A DNA stretch of 10,378 nucleotides from the NCBI GenBank assembly GCA_021443125.1, contig JABUUQ010000004.1, forward strand, positions 321,697-332,074. Direction: 5' to 3'. Positions 1 through 7,462 of this stretch are shown piece by piece. A program made the translations under genes and the position numbers. Position 1 is the stretch's first letter. Each line of letters starts with the position of its first letter. The stretch is from Bacteroidales bacterium (GTDB taxonomy: Bacteria; Bacteroidota; Bacteroidia; Bacteroidales; P3). The notes beneath the pieces are model-generated. The model saw nothing but the letters and a program-made list of their open reading frames with translations, was not told where the DNA came from and did no database searches.

Positions 1-501
1 ACAGAGGCAGAATGGGAATATGCAGCAAGAGGTGGTGTTGATGGTTCACCTTATCCATGGGGAGGCCCTTATGTAAATAATGGTAGAGGTTGTTTCCTTG
101 CAAACTACAAACCATTGCGTGGTGCTTATGATGGTGATGGAGGTACAACAACAGTTGTAGTTGCACACTATGCTCCTAACGACTTTGGTCTTTACGATAT
201 GGCAGGCAATGTGGCAGAATGGTGTGAAGATGCTTTTGATGCTTCAACTTACAACTTTGCTCATGACCTTAACCAATACAACACATACAGAGCAAGTGAT
301 GATGACGATATGGTAATGAAGAGAAAAGTTGTTAGAGGTGGTTCATGGAAAGATGCTAAGCATTTCATACAAACAGCAACTCGTACATACGAATACCAAG
401 ACTCAGGAAAGAGTTACATAGGCTTCCGTTGCGTACAATCTTACCTTGGTCGTGTAAGAGGAGATAATCCAAAAACATCTTCAAATGTATATCGTAACTA
501 G
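1..501 (+). CDS. gldK: GldK/PorK, T9SS ring lipoprotein (3' part only)
   Basis: Frame 1 is open from the first base, so this is the C-terminal 166 residues of a gene that begins upstream. The fragment is the second half of a formylglycine-generating-enzyme (FGE-sulfatase) fold: TEAEWEYAARGG at residues 1-12, YDMAGNVAEWC at 65-75, VVRGGSW at about 110-116 and GFRC near the end. In T9SS this fold belongs to GldK/PorK, an outer-membrane lipoprotein that forms a large periplasmic ring with GldN/PorN. The identity rests on the fold together with gldL, gldM and gldN directly downstream in the order known for T9SS. True FGE has two catalytic cysteines after the GGS motif; here the equivalent positions read Asp (codon 352-354) and Ile, so the protein should be structural and not an enzyme. 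The signal peptide and lipobox lie outside the window. A TTG at 115 is internal and not the start. Confidence 0.93.
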   Translation, partial: TEAEWEYAARGGVDGSPYPWGGPYVNNGRGCFLANYKPLRGAYDGDGGTTTVVVAHYAPNDFGLYDMAGNVAEWCEDAFDASTYNFAHDLNQYNTYRASDDDDMVMKRKVVRGGSWKDAKHFIQTATRTYEYQDSGKSYIGFRCVQSYLGRVRGDNPKTSSNVYRN

Positions 502-529
502 TAGCAAATAAGTATATTATAAGGTATAT

Positions 530-555
530 CGGCAACCACCAAAAGTGGCTTGCCG
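530..555 (+). other. Hairpin in the gldK-gldL intergenic gap
   Basis: CGGCAACCAC (530-539) pairs with GTGGcTTGCCG (545-555), giving ten base pairs with one bulged C and a five-base loop. The 3' arm is followed at once by a second copy of TTGCCGT (557-563, after 550-556), so the 5' arm could pair with either copy. No T-run follows, so it does not look like a simple terminator. It lies in the 112-base gap before gldL and could act on mRNA processing, stability or partial attenuation inside the operon; that role is inference. Confidence 0.5.
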
Positions 556-613
556 TTTGCCGTTGAGATAAAGAAAATATTAATTAACAATAACAATTAA
601 AAACTAATTTATT

Positions 614-1606
614 ATGAGTATTGACACTTTAGTAAGAAGTAAGGGTTACAAGAAACTTACTGCAATGATGTATGGTTTAGGTGCTTCTGTCGTAATCGTG
701 GGAGCTCTATTCAAAATTAACCACTGGCCAGGTGCTACACCTATGCTTGTTGTAGGTATGCTTACAGAGGCTATTATATTTGCTCTTTCTGCTTTTGAAC
801 CATTGCATGTTACTTATGATTGGTCTTTGGTTTATCCAGAACTTGCAGGTATGGAAGGTCTTTCTCCACAAGAAGAAGATGCAAGAAAAGCTGAAATACT
901 TGCTGCACAGAAAAAAGATCCAAGTCAGTTTGGCGACCATAGAAACGGCGGACTTAACATAACAGGCGACCTTGATTTAGGAAATCTTGGTGGAGCTTCT
1001 TCAACACAACAGTTAGACAAAATGCTTGAAGATGCAAAGATAGGACCAGAACTTATTGAAAGTTTGGGTAAAGGTTTGCAAAAATTGTCAGAAACTGCTG
1101 AAGGTTTGGGTTCAGTTGCTTCTGCTGCTTCTGCTTCAGACTCATTTGTTAAGAGTGTTTCAGATGCAACAACAAATGTTGCTGAATTGTCTTCTGCATA
1201 CAAGAAAACAGCGGACTATCTAAATAAAGATTTGCTTGCTTCAGGCGAATATCTTGCATCAGTTCAAGAAGCTACAAGTGCAGTTTCAACTCTTGCAAAT
1301 ATCTATAAAGAAACAGCAAATACTTTGTCAGTTGGTGATGCTTCTTACATAGATGAATTGAAAACAATGGCTTCAAGTCTTTCTTCAATCAATTCTTTGT
1401 ACGAAATGCAAATACAAAATTCTTCTGCTCAGCTTGAAGCAACAAAGAATGTTCAGGAAAGAATCGACAATCTTGTTGTTAACTTTGCAGATACAGCAGA
1501 AAATGTTCTTAAATACAAAGAACAAGTTAATGCACTTTCAAAGAAAGTTGGCTCTTTGAACGATATATATGGTAATATGCTTGCTGCTATGCAGGTTAAA
1601 GGTTAA
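614..1606 (+). CDS. gldL: GldL/PorL, T9SS motor inner-membrane stator subunit
   Basis: This 330-residue protein has two N-terminal membrane helices (about 19-35 and 43-61) joined by a very short periplasmic turn (INHWPGA), then a long cytoplasmic tail rich in Ala, Ser and Thr. GldL forms a pentamer around two GldM helices; proton flow through this complex drives rotation that powers T9SS and gliding. From memory of the Flavobacterium johnsoniae GldL sequence and its published structure, the functional residues Tyr13, Lys27, His30, Glu49 and Glu59 correspond here to Tyr20, Lys34, His37, Glu52 and Glu62, all present. The conserved FALSAFEP and the following DWxLVYPELAG segment also fit. The tail (about 130-325) looks helical, with a repeated Leu-x-x-x-Tyr/Phe motif. 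The ATG at 614 follows an AT-rich leader without a Shine-Dalgarno sequence, as is usual in Bacteroidota. It is followed 58 bases later by gldM in the same operon. Confidence 0.96.
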   Translation: MSIDTLVRSKGYKKLTAMMYGLGASVVIVGALFKINHWPGATPMLVVGMLTEAIIFALSAFEPLHVTYDWSLVYPELAGMEGLSPQEEDARKAEILAAQKKDPSQFGDHRNGGLNITGDLDLGNLGGASSTQQLDKMLEDAKIGPELIESLGKGLQKLSETAEGLGSVASAASASDSFVKSVSDATTNVAELSSAYKKTADYLNKDLLASGEYLASVQEATSAVSTLANIYKETANTLSVGDASYIDELKTMASSLSSINSLYEMQIQNSSAQLEATKNVQERIDNLVVNFADTAENVLKYKEQVNALSKKVGSLNDIYGNMLAAMQVKG

Positions 1607-1664
1607 TTAGTTGGAAACCAAAACTTTTTGAAAATTAATAGTAATTAAAAAGAAAGTATAAATT

Positions 1665-3272
1665 ATGGCTGCTGCGAATTGTCCCGAAACCCCTAGGCAG
1701 AAGATGATTACAATGATGTATTTGGTGTACACAGCTATGTTGGCACTGAATGTATCTGCAGAAATCTTGCAATCATTTACCACGGTAGGAGACAGCTTGG
1801 AGGTAACAAATAATTTGTTGCTCTCAAAAGTTGAAAGTTCTTATCAGATATTTGAAAATGCCTACAAGAATGATGAGGGTAAGGTTGGCCCAAATTGGGA
1901 AAAAGCAAAATTAGTAAGAAAAGAAACAAAAGAAATCCTTAAATATCTTGATGATGTTAAATATGAAATGATAGCTATTGTAGAAGGTAAGCCTGCTACA
2001 GAGATGCGCGAACTTATCAAGAAAGAAGGATATGATGCAATACAAAAGAAAGATAACTACGACGTGCCAACAAACTACTTTATCGGTGGAACCGAAGATG
2101 GTAGTGCTGGCAAGGCGATAGAAATGCGTAAAAAAATTGAGGCGTATCAAGATAAAATGATGAAATTGTGCGATGACAGATTCAAACCACAATTAAAGAA
2201 AATTCAAGTTGATACAAAATCTATGCACAAGAATGCTGCAGGCCAGGAATTGAACTGGCAGATGTACAATTTCTATCATACAGTTGTTGCAGCTGATGTC
2301 GTACTTATCAACAAACTAAAATCTGAGATAGAAAACTCTGAATATGACTTAGTAAACAATCTTTACTCTGCAATTTCAGCTGATGACTTCAAATTCAACG
2401 AGGTTAAGGCAAGAGTTATTCCAAAATCTACATACATTATCCAAGGTGGAACTTATGAAGCAGATGTTATTGTTGCTGCTTACGACTCTCGTAGCCAATT
2501 AAGAGGAGAGGTGAGAGGTAGTTCTATTGTAGGTGATTCAGGAACCCTTAAACTTAAATTCGGTGCTGGCGCATTAGGTCCACAAAAGTACAAAGGAACA
2601 GTTTATGTCAAGAAAGATGTTGGCGAGTCTCCTTATGAATTTGAGGGTGAATACTTTGTTGCAGCTCCTTCTGCAACAATATCTGCAACAAAGATGAATG
2701 TATTCTATATTGGTGTTGATAATCCTGTAAAAGTTGGTGCTCCTGGTATTAAGACCGAAGATTTGGTTGTAACAATAGGAGGTTCTCCTGGTGCGACAAT
2801 CAAGAAAGACCCTTCAACAAAGGAACCTGGTTGCTACATTGTTAATGTTAAAAGTCAGGGAACAAAAGCTGTAATTAAGGTTGCTGCCAAAATAGGAAAC
2901 CAAACAAGAGATTTGGGTTCACAAGATTATCGTATCAAGGTTATACCAAAACCAACAGTAAAGGTAGGTAACTATCAAGGTGGCCGTATTGCTAAGGAAT
3001 CATTGCTTGCACAAGGCGGTTTCCGTGTTGCTATGGAAGGTTTCGATTTTCCTGTAACCTATCAAGTTATCTCTTATAAGGTTACATTCGGCACAGGTGG
3101 CGATGCTGAAGTTCCTTTGCAAGGAAGAGGAAGTCAATTTACTCCTGAAATGACTGCTAAAATCAATAAACTTCGTAGAGGTAACAAAGTTTATATAGAG
3201 GAAATCAGAGTTAAAGGTCCCGATGGAGAAAAAGCGGCAAGTAACCCTACAATAGTGTTTACTATTCAATAA
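1665..3272 (+). CDS. gldM: GldM/PorM, T9SS motor rotor and periplasmic shaft
   Basis: This 535-residue protein has a short cytoplasmic start (NCPETPRQKM), one membrane helix (about 14-32, MITMMYLVYTAMLALNVS) and a long periplasmic part. GldM is a dimer whose helices sit inside the GldL pentamer and whose periplasmic shaft reaches the GldK-GldN ring, carrying energy to the outer membrane. The conserved Arg before the helix, Arg9 in Flavobacterium, is Arg11 here. The periplasmic region fits the four-domain family plan: a mainly helical D1 (about 36-225) followed by three beta-rich domains (roughly 226-340, 341-430 and 431-535; boundaries are estimates). Length matches the family. The gene lies between gldL and gldN with short AT-rich gaps; AAAAAGAAAG just upstream of the ATG is at best a weak ribosome site. 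Confidence 0.96.
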   Translation: MAAANCPETPRQKMITMMYLVYTAMLALNVSAEILQSFTTVGDSLEVTNNLLLSKVESSYQIFENAYKNDEGKVGPNWEKAKLVRKETKEILKYLDDVKYEMIAIVEGKPATEMRELIKKEGYDAIQKKDNYDVPTNYFIGGTEDGSAGKAIEMRKKIEAYQDKMMKLCDDRFKPQLKKIQVDTKSMHKNAAGQELNWQMYNFYHTVVAADVVLINKLKSEIENSEYDLVNNLYSAISADDFKFNEVKARVIPKSTYIIQGGTYEADVIVAAYDSRSQLRGEVRGSSIVGDSGTLKLKFGAGALGPQKYKGTVYVKKDVGESPYEFEGEYFVAAPSATISATKMNVFYIGVDNPVKVGAPGIKTEDLVVTIGGSPGATIKKDPSTKEPGCYIVNVKSQGTKAVIKVAAKIGNQTRDLGSQDYRIKVIPKPTVKVGNYQGGRIAKESLLAQGGFRVAMEGFDFPVTYQVISYKVTFGTGGDAEVPLQGRGSQFTPEMTAKINKLRRGNKVYIEEIRVKGPDGEKAASNPTIVFTIQ

Positions 3273-3333
3273 TGTAACCAAAATTGAATACAACGCGTAT
3301 AAATAACGATAACAATAATAAAGATATAAAGCT

Positions 3334-4206
3334 ATGAAAAAAACAGGTTTATTGATATTGAGTGCACTTGCATTGTTTTTCTATGCAGGCAACTTGAATG
3401 CTCAAGTTATAGATGAAGAAGAGTCAACAGAAGAGTTGGATCAATTCTATGAAAGAGCAGTAACTCGTAAAGCTAAAAAACCTTTTGAGTATCCTTATGT
3501 TAGAGATGCCGATGTTATTTGGTCAAGAGCTGTATGGAGAGTGGTTGATTTCAGAGAAAAAATGAATCAAGTGTTCTATTATCCTGTTGAAGAAGATCAA
3601 GGTAGAATCAATATGTTTACTATGATTGACAAGGCAGCTTCTGCTGGCACAATCAAGATATATGAAGACGACGAATTCAAAACTGAAATACCAGACTGGA
3701 ATGAGTTCAAGAAAAAGATAGGTACTACTAGGACAGAAGAAATCATTACAGTTGACCTTGATGGTATGGAATCCGTTCACGATTCTACTATCTACATAGC
3801 TATGAACCCTATGGATGTTAAAACCCTTCGTATAAAAGAAAGATGGTTTGTTGATAAACAACGTAGTGTTAGAGATGTTAGAATTGTAGGTCTTGCTCTT
3901 ATCTACTTTGTTCAAAGGGATGACGAGGCACCACAGCCTATGCCACTTGGATGGATTCGTTTCAACGATCCAGAAGTAAGATATCTTCTTGCAAATACAG
4001 AAGTGTTTAACCCACAAAACGATGCTGAAAGACGTTCTTATGATGATATATTCCAAAAAAGAATGTTCACAAGTTACGTTATTAAAGAATCTGAAAGGTT
4101 CAACCGTTCAATCAGCGACTATCTAACTGGTATGGATGCATTATATGAATCAGACAGAGTAGAAGAAGATTTGTTGAATGTAGAACAAGATATGTGGGAA
4201 TACTAA
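3334..4206 (+). CDS. gldN: GldN/PorN, periplasmic T9SS ring protein
   Basis: This 290-residue protein begins with a Sec signal peptide (MKKTGLLILSALALFFYAG) and a likely signal peptidase I site after LNA, residue 23, leaving Gln24 as the first mature residue. GldN/PorN binds GldK/PorK to form the periplasmic ring of T9SS and is thought to receive motion from GldM. Family blocks are visible: VRDADVIWSRAVWRVVDFRE (57-76), IKERWFVDKQRSVRDVRIVG (167-186) and GWIRFNDPEVRYLLANTEVF (206-225). The C terminus is acidic (EEDLLNVEQDMWEY). It is 61 bases after gldM and is the last gene of the run, since a strong terminator starts 20 bases beyond its stop codon. Confidence 0.95.
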   Translation: MKKTGLLILSALALFFYAGNLNAQVIDEEESTEELDQFYERAVTRKAKKPFEYPYVRDADVIWSRAVWRVVDFREKMNQVFYYPVEEDQGRINMFTMIDKAASAGTIKIYEDDEFKTEIPDWNEFKKKIGTTRTEEIITVDLDGMESVHDSTIYIAMNPMDVKTLRIKERWFVDKQRSVRDVRIVGLALIYFVQRDDEAPQPMPLGWIRFNDPEVRYLLANTEVFNPQNDAERRSYDDIFQKRMFTSYVIKESERFNRSISDYLTGMDALYESDRVEEDLLNVEQDMWEY

Positions 4207-4226
4207 TCCATAAAAACACAAAGAAC

Positions 4227-4259
4227 AAAGGCGAACAATTATTTCGTTCGCCTTTTTTT
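4227..4259 (+). terminator. Rho-independent terminator closing the gldKLMN operon
   Basis: AAAGGCGAAC (4227-4236) and GTTCGCCTTT (4246-4255) form a perfect ten-base-pair stem with a nine-base loop, and the right arm runs straight into a T-tract ending at 4259. It sits just after the gldN stop and separates the T9SS transcript from the acyltransferase gene. Confidence 0.88.
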
Positions 4260-4287
4260 GTTATCAAATACAAATGAAATCAAAAAT

Positions 4288-4315
4288 TTTGGTTTATTGC
4301 TCAAAAATAGTGTTG
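4288..4315 (+). promoter_or_regulatory. Possible Bacteroidota-type promoter for the acyltransferase gene
   Basis: The Bacteroidota primary sigma factor favours TTTG near -33 and TAnnTTTG near -7. Here TTTG (4288-4291) is followed 16 bases later by TAGTGTTG (4308-4315), one mismatch from the -7 element and with spacing slightly shorter than usual. A promoter is expected in this 173-base gap because a strong terminator precedes it. AT-rich DNA gives such matches by chance, so this is only a candidate. Apart from the terminator and this candidate, nothing else is seen between 4207 and 4379. Confidence 0.27.
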
Positions 4316-4379
4316 AAAAAACGAAAAAATATCTCACTTTCTTAGCATTAAGCCTAAACAATTAAAAAACATAAATGTT

Positions 4380-5423
4380 ATGCAATCAATAGATTACAAT
4401 AAATTACAATCGCAAACCTTTAATTACTTAAGGTTTCCTCTTATTGTGCTGATATTGACAATACACACAATAGATTTGCCACATGAAGCAAACTCTGTGT
4501 TTAGTGTTAATATAGGAGTGATAATAAGATATGTTTTTGCAACTTTTGGCGTGCCAATCTTTTTTATCATTTCAGGATATTATTTCTTTTATAGCAAAAA
4601 CGATACAGACACTTTCAATAAAGAGTCTTATATTTCAAAACTAAAAAAGAGAGTTAGAACTATATTAGTGCCATATTTGTTATGGAACATCTTTGCCATA
4701 CTTATTTTTCAATGCGTTCAGATGAGTAAGGGTAATACTTATATTCATAACGGCTTTGATTTGCTGAAAATGTTTACCTATTGGTTGGGAGCAAGTAATC
4801 CTTATACACCTGCTAATTACCCTTTGTGGTATATGAGAGATTTAATGTTTTTATTTGTACTGTCCCCTCTAATCTACATTATGCTTAAATATCTGAAAGT
4901 TTGGCCTTTGCTAATTTTGGGTGGTTTGTATTTCTTCAATATAGGTATAGGTGATCCTTTTTTATTCTCTGAAATGGTTTTCTTTTTCCCTTTGGGTGCT
5001 TATTTTGCAATTCACAAAAAAAATATCATAGAATTATGCAATAAATATACTAAATTATCCTATATCCTTTTTATTGCTTTGATTGTTTTTAATCTAATTT
5101 TCAAAATAAGTGTTATTGGTAAAATAACGACTTTTGTTGGTGTTGTTGCTTTGTGTAATCTTGTGTCTTATTATTTGGCTAAAGGAAAAATCAAGGAGAA
5201 TAAATTTTATTCCGATGCAAGTTTCTTCTTATATGCTTTTCATGGAGTGCCAATTATGATACTAAACAACAGATTATCAGATATGTTGCCAAAAACTGAT
5301 TGGGCTTACACTTTGAATTTCTTTGCTTCAACAATAATAATTACTCTTTTGGGTTTAGGACTATACTATGTAATGAAAAAGATTATGCCTAAATTCACTG
5401 CAATAATTACGGGAGGACGATAG
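4380..5423 (+). CDS. Membrane acyltransferase, acyltransferase-3 family
   Basis: This 347-residue integral membrane protein has about ten hydrophobic segments and the signatures of the acyltransferase-3 (OafA/WecH-like) family. They are a first helix with a conserved His (LRFPLIVLILTIHT, His29), FFIISGY at 61-67, PYLLWN at 98-103, PLWYMRDL at 148-155, FFFPLGAYFA at 201-210 and FFLYAFHGVP at 282-291. Such proteins move acyl groups, often acetyl, from the cytoplasm onto surface polysaccharides, lipopolysaccharide or other membrane-exposed acceptors. No extra SGNH domain is attached, and nothing in the sequence names the substrate. It follows the gldN terminator by about 120 bases and so is probably transcribed separately. 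T9SS cargo is often anchored to a special lipopolysaccharide, so a surface-glycan role would fit, but that link is speculation. Confidence 0.85.
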   Translation: MQSIDYNKLQSQTFNYLRFPLIVLILTIHTIDLPHEANSVFSVNIGVIIRYVFATFGVPIFFIISGYYFFYSKNDTDTFNKESYISKLKKRVRTILVPYLLWNIFAILIFQCVQMSKGNTYIHNGFDLLKMFTYWLGASNPYTPANYPLWYMRDLMFLFVLSPLIYIMLKYLKVWPLLILGGLYFFNIGIGDPFLFSEMVFFFPLGAYFAIHKKNIIELCNKYTKLSYILFIALIVFNLIFKISVIGKITTFVGVVALCNLVSYYLAKGKIKENKFYSDASFFLYAFHGVPIMILNNRLSDMLPKTDWAYTLNFFASTIIITLLGLGLYYVMKKIMPKFTAIITGGR

Positions 5424-5439
5424 AATCCCGATGCAAAAA

Positions 5440-5493
5440 ATTAAAAGCAAGGAATAAAAAATTCAAACGAAGGAATAATTTATTAAAAGCAAG
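5440..5493 (+). repeat. Short direct repeats just before the shared terminator
   Basis: ATTAAAAGCAAG occurs at 5440-5451 and again at 5482-5493, exactly 42 bases apart. Between and overlapping them, AAGGAATAA occurs at 5449-5457 and 5470-5478. The second ATTAAAAGCAAG supplies the left arm of the terminator hairpin, so the first copy could pair with the same right arm. The arrangement looks like a small local duplication in the gap after the acyltransferase gene. Confidence 0.6.
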
Positions 5494-5526
5494 TTTTATT
5501 TTACTGAAACTTGCTTTTATTTTTTT
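5484..5526. terminator. Hairpin terminator between convergent genes
   Basis: TAAAAGCAAGTTT (5484-5496) and AAACTTGCTTTTA (5507-5519) make a perfect 13-base-pair stem with a ten-base loop. On the plus strand a T-rich stretch follows to 5526, so it should end the acyltransferase transcript. On the minus strand the stem is followed by an AT-rich but weaker tract, so termination of the opposite operon here is plausible but less certain. The right arm contains the stop codon of the minus-strand YihY-family gene (5517-5519), and the T-run falls within the last codons of that gene. Confidence 0.8.
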
Positions 5527-6596
5527 GCTTCTTTGTTTTGATGTCTGCGATTTCGTTTCAGCCTCATGCGAATAAAATATCTTTTTATGCTTTTGACAGA
5601 CAGCATATTTCTTGCAGTACGAGGTATATGCAAATCATTTATCTCGTTGCTTCTTTGTTTTGAATGGCCAAGCGAACAAGCCTCTGCAATAGATGCATTC
5701 AACTCAAAACCTATTATTATGACAAAAGACAAAAGGTAAATCCAAAGCAGAAATATAATCATGGCACCTATTGCTCCATAAAGTGCGTTATATCTCGAAA
5801 AATGAGTTATATACACTTTGAAACCCAAGCACATAAGTATGAAAAGTATGGTTCCTAAAGTTGCTCCGGCAGAAAAGAAACTATATCCTTTTTTGTCGGC
5901 AGGTGCAACATAGTACATTATAGCAAAGACAAGGTAAATCACCAACACAATAATAACCCATTTTAGCACTTTGAACAGATAGAGTTTGAAAAAGGTGTTG
6001 ATGGTGTCGTTCATTATAAGATATAGTATGAGTTCTTTTGAAAAAAGAATCAAAGCAATACTTACAACCAATCCTATCGCAAGACCCAACACCAAACCTA
6101 TGCTCATGATTCTGCGTTTCAAGAATTTGGTTTTTTTGTGTGAGTGTTGTGATTGATTTAGCGTGAGAATAAGAAAGTTTATTGCAGATGAAGCCACGAA
6201 AAGAGAGGAAATAAGACCTATGGACATAAGACCTCTGTGCTTTGTAGACATTATATCCGTTATTGTTCTAGAAACATAGTCGAAAGCACTCGCAGGCAAA
6301 AATGCTTCTATAGTTGTAAGAATTTGATTGGTGTAGGTGTCAAGATGAAGAAAGGGAAGAAGGGTGAAAAGGAAAAGAATCATAGGGAAGAGCGACAAAA
6401 AGAAATGGAAACTCAAGGCCGCACTTCTCTGATTCAATACTCCTTTTGTAAGACCTTTGATAAAAAACACAACAACATCAAACAAAGGCACGCCTTGAAA
6501 GCCTGGCAAAACCAAAAGGCGCGAAGTATGGAGAATTTTCCTTATTGGTCGCCAATAAAGAAACTTTCTCCAATATTGTTTGTATGTTGCGTTCAT
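5517..6596 (-). CDS. yihY: YihY/BrkB-family inner-membrane protein
   Basis: This 359-residue protein has about six membrane helices (roughly 62-82, 122-144, 164-187, 208-230, 239-260 and 273-297). It carries the family signatures RSAALSFHFFLSLFPM (57-72) and YGAIGAMIIFLLWIYLL (273-289), ending in the GFELNA block. The family was once misnamed ribonuclease BN; its members are membrane proteins of unsettled function, some called virulence factor BrkB. The C-terminal tail is strongly basic (KRYFIRMRLKRNRRHQNKEAKK region) and probably cytoplasmic. The ATG is 7 bases after the nadC stop codon, so it is probably co-transcribed and perhaps translationally coupled with nadC. Its own stop codon lies inside a terminator stem. 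No catalytic motif is visible. Confidence 0.88.
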   Translation of the reverse strand: MNATYKQYWRKFLYWRPIRKILHTSRLLVLPGFQGVPLFDVVVFFIKGLTKGVLNQRSAALSFHFFLSLFPMILFLFTLLPFLHLDTYTNQILTTIEAFLPASAFDYVSRTITDIMSTKHRGLMSIGLISSLFVASSAINFLILTLNQSQHSHKKTKFLKRRIMSIGLVLGLAIGLVVSIALILFSKELILYLIMNDTINTFFKLYLFKVLKWVIIVLVIYLVFAIMYYVAPADKKGYSFFSAGATLGTILFILMCLGFKVYITHFSRYNALYGAIGAMIIFLLWIYLLSFVIIIGFELNASIAEACSLGHSKQRSNEINDLHIPRTARNMLSVKSIKRYFIRMRLKRNRRHQNKEAKK

Positions 6597-6603
6597 TGTT
6601 TTA

Positions 6604-7455
6604 CTATATATCTGCCAAAAGACTAATGTCCAAGGCGAAGATATGATGAGTTAGAGCACCCACAGAGATGAAATCCACACCACTTTCCGCATAGGTTCTC
6701 AGTGTTGTTTTGTTTATGCCGCCAGAAGCTTCGGTCTCATAGCGATGATTGATGATTCCCACTGCTTTTTTAAGGTCTTCAGGTGAGAAATTGTCAAGCA
6801 TAATTCTGTGAATTTTGCCCGTTTGAAGCACTTGTTGTAATTCTTCAAAGTTTCTTACCTCTATCTCTATTTTTAGATTAAGATTGTTGTCTTCAAGGTA
6901 TTTGTTTGTCTTGTTTATGGCTTGTGATATTCCACCAGCAAAGTCTATATGATTGTCTTTAAGCATAATCATATCCGACAAGCCAAAACGATGATTCACA
7001 GCACCGCCCACCTTTACTGCATACTTTTCCAACATTCTGAAACTTGGAGTGGTTTTTCTTGTATCAAGTAGTTGAGTGTGCATTCCGTTGAGCAAGGCCA
7101 CATATTCGGCAGTTGTTGTTGCTATACCAGAAAGCAATTGTATGTAGTTCAAGGCTGTGCGTTCTGCAGAAAGGATATTTATTGCGTTGCCAGAGATTTT
7201 CAGGATTATGTCGCCATAATGCAACTTGTCTCCGTCGTTCATAAATTTTTCAATCTTGATATCGTTTTGTGTATTCAACTCTTCGAATACCATACAAAAG
7301 ATATCTACACCGCAAAGTATGCCTTCTTGCTTTGCCATCAGTTTGACTTTCTTTTGAGAGTCTGTTGCTATGCATGCCAGTGAAGAATGGTCAAAAGAAG
7401 GTATATCTTCTTTTATTGATTGCCTTATATGCTGAATTATATATTCCTTATCCAT
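6604..7455 (-). CDS. nadC: Nicotinate-nucleotide diphosphorylase (carboxylating), NadC
   Basis: This 283-residue protein is quinolinate phosphoribosyltransferase. It converts quinolinate and phosphoribosyl pyrophosphate to nicotinate mononucleotide, CO2 and pyrophosphate in de novo NAD synthesis in the cytoplasm. All the expected blocks are present in order: AERTALNYIQLLSGIAT (97-113), DTRKTTP (131-137), AVNHRFGLSD (152-161), LKDNH (165-169), EIEV (197-200), MLDNF (219-223), EASGGI (242-247) and the phosphate-binding SVGALTH (264-270). The basic active-site residues correspond to Arg99, Arg133, Lys134, His155, Arg156 and Lys166. Length is typical. It starts 7 bases after the stop of the secreted protein gene and ends with adjacent in-frame TAG TAA stops, 7 bases before the YihY-family gene. 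nadA and nadB are not in the window. Confidence 0.96.
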   Translation of the reverse strand: MDKEYIIQHIRQSIKEDIPSFDHSSLACIATDSQKKVKLMAKQEGILCGVDIFCMVFEELNTQNDIKIEKFMNDGDKLHYGDIILKISGNAINILSAERTALNYIQLLSGIATTTAEYVALLNGMHTQLLDTRKTTPSFRMLEKYAVKVGGAVNHRFGLSDMIMLKDNHIDFAGGISQAINKTNKYLEDNNLNLKIEIEVRNFEELQQVLQTGKIHRIMLDNFSPEDLKKAVGIINHRYETEASGGINKTTLRTYAESGVDFISVGALTHHIFALDISLLADI

Positions 7456-7462
7456 GTTTTGA

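Noticed and set aside
115..501. TTG at 115 as the start of a small protein
   Set aside because: The frame is open and keeps the FGE-like family sequence back to base 1, so this is the inside of gldK.
1607..1664. TTGGAAACCAA as a terminator between gldL and gldM
   Set aside because: The four-base-pair stem is too short, and gldM must follow gldL in the same operon.
3523..4056. A 177-codon open frame on the minus strand inside gldN
   Set aside because: It is antisense to a well-supported gene, has no recognisable motif, and its composition is that of a shadow frame.
5410..5430. CGGGA...TCCCG hairpin around the acyltransferase stop codon
   Set aside because: Five base pairs with an 11-base loop and no T-run is too weak; the perfect stem downstream is the better terminator.
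6237..6626. A 129-codon plus-strand open frame across the yihY-nadC junction
   Set aside because: It is antisense to two recognised genes and reads as low-complexity basic sequence.
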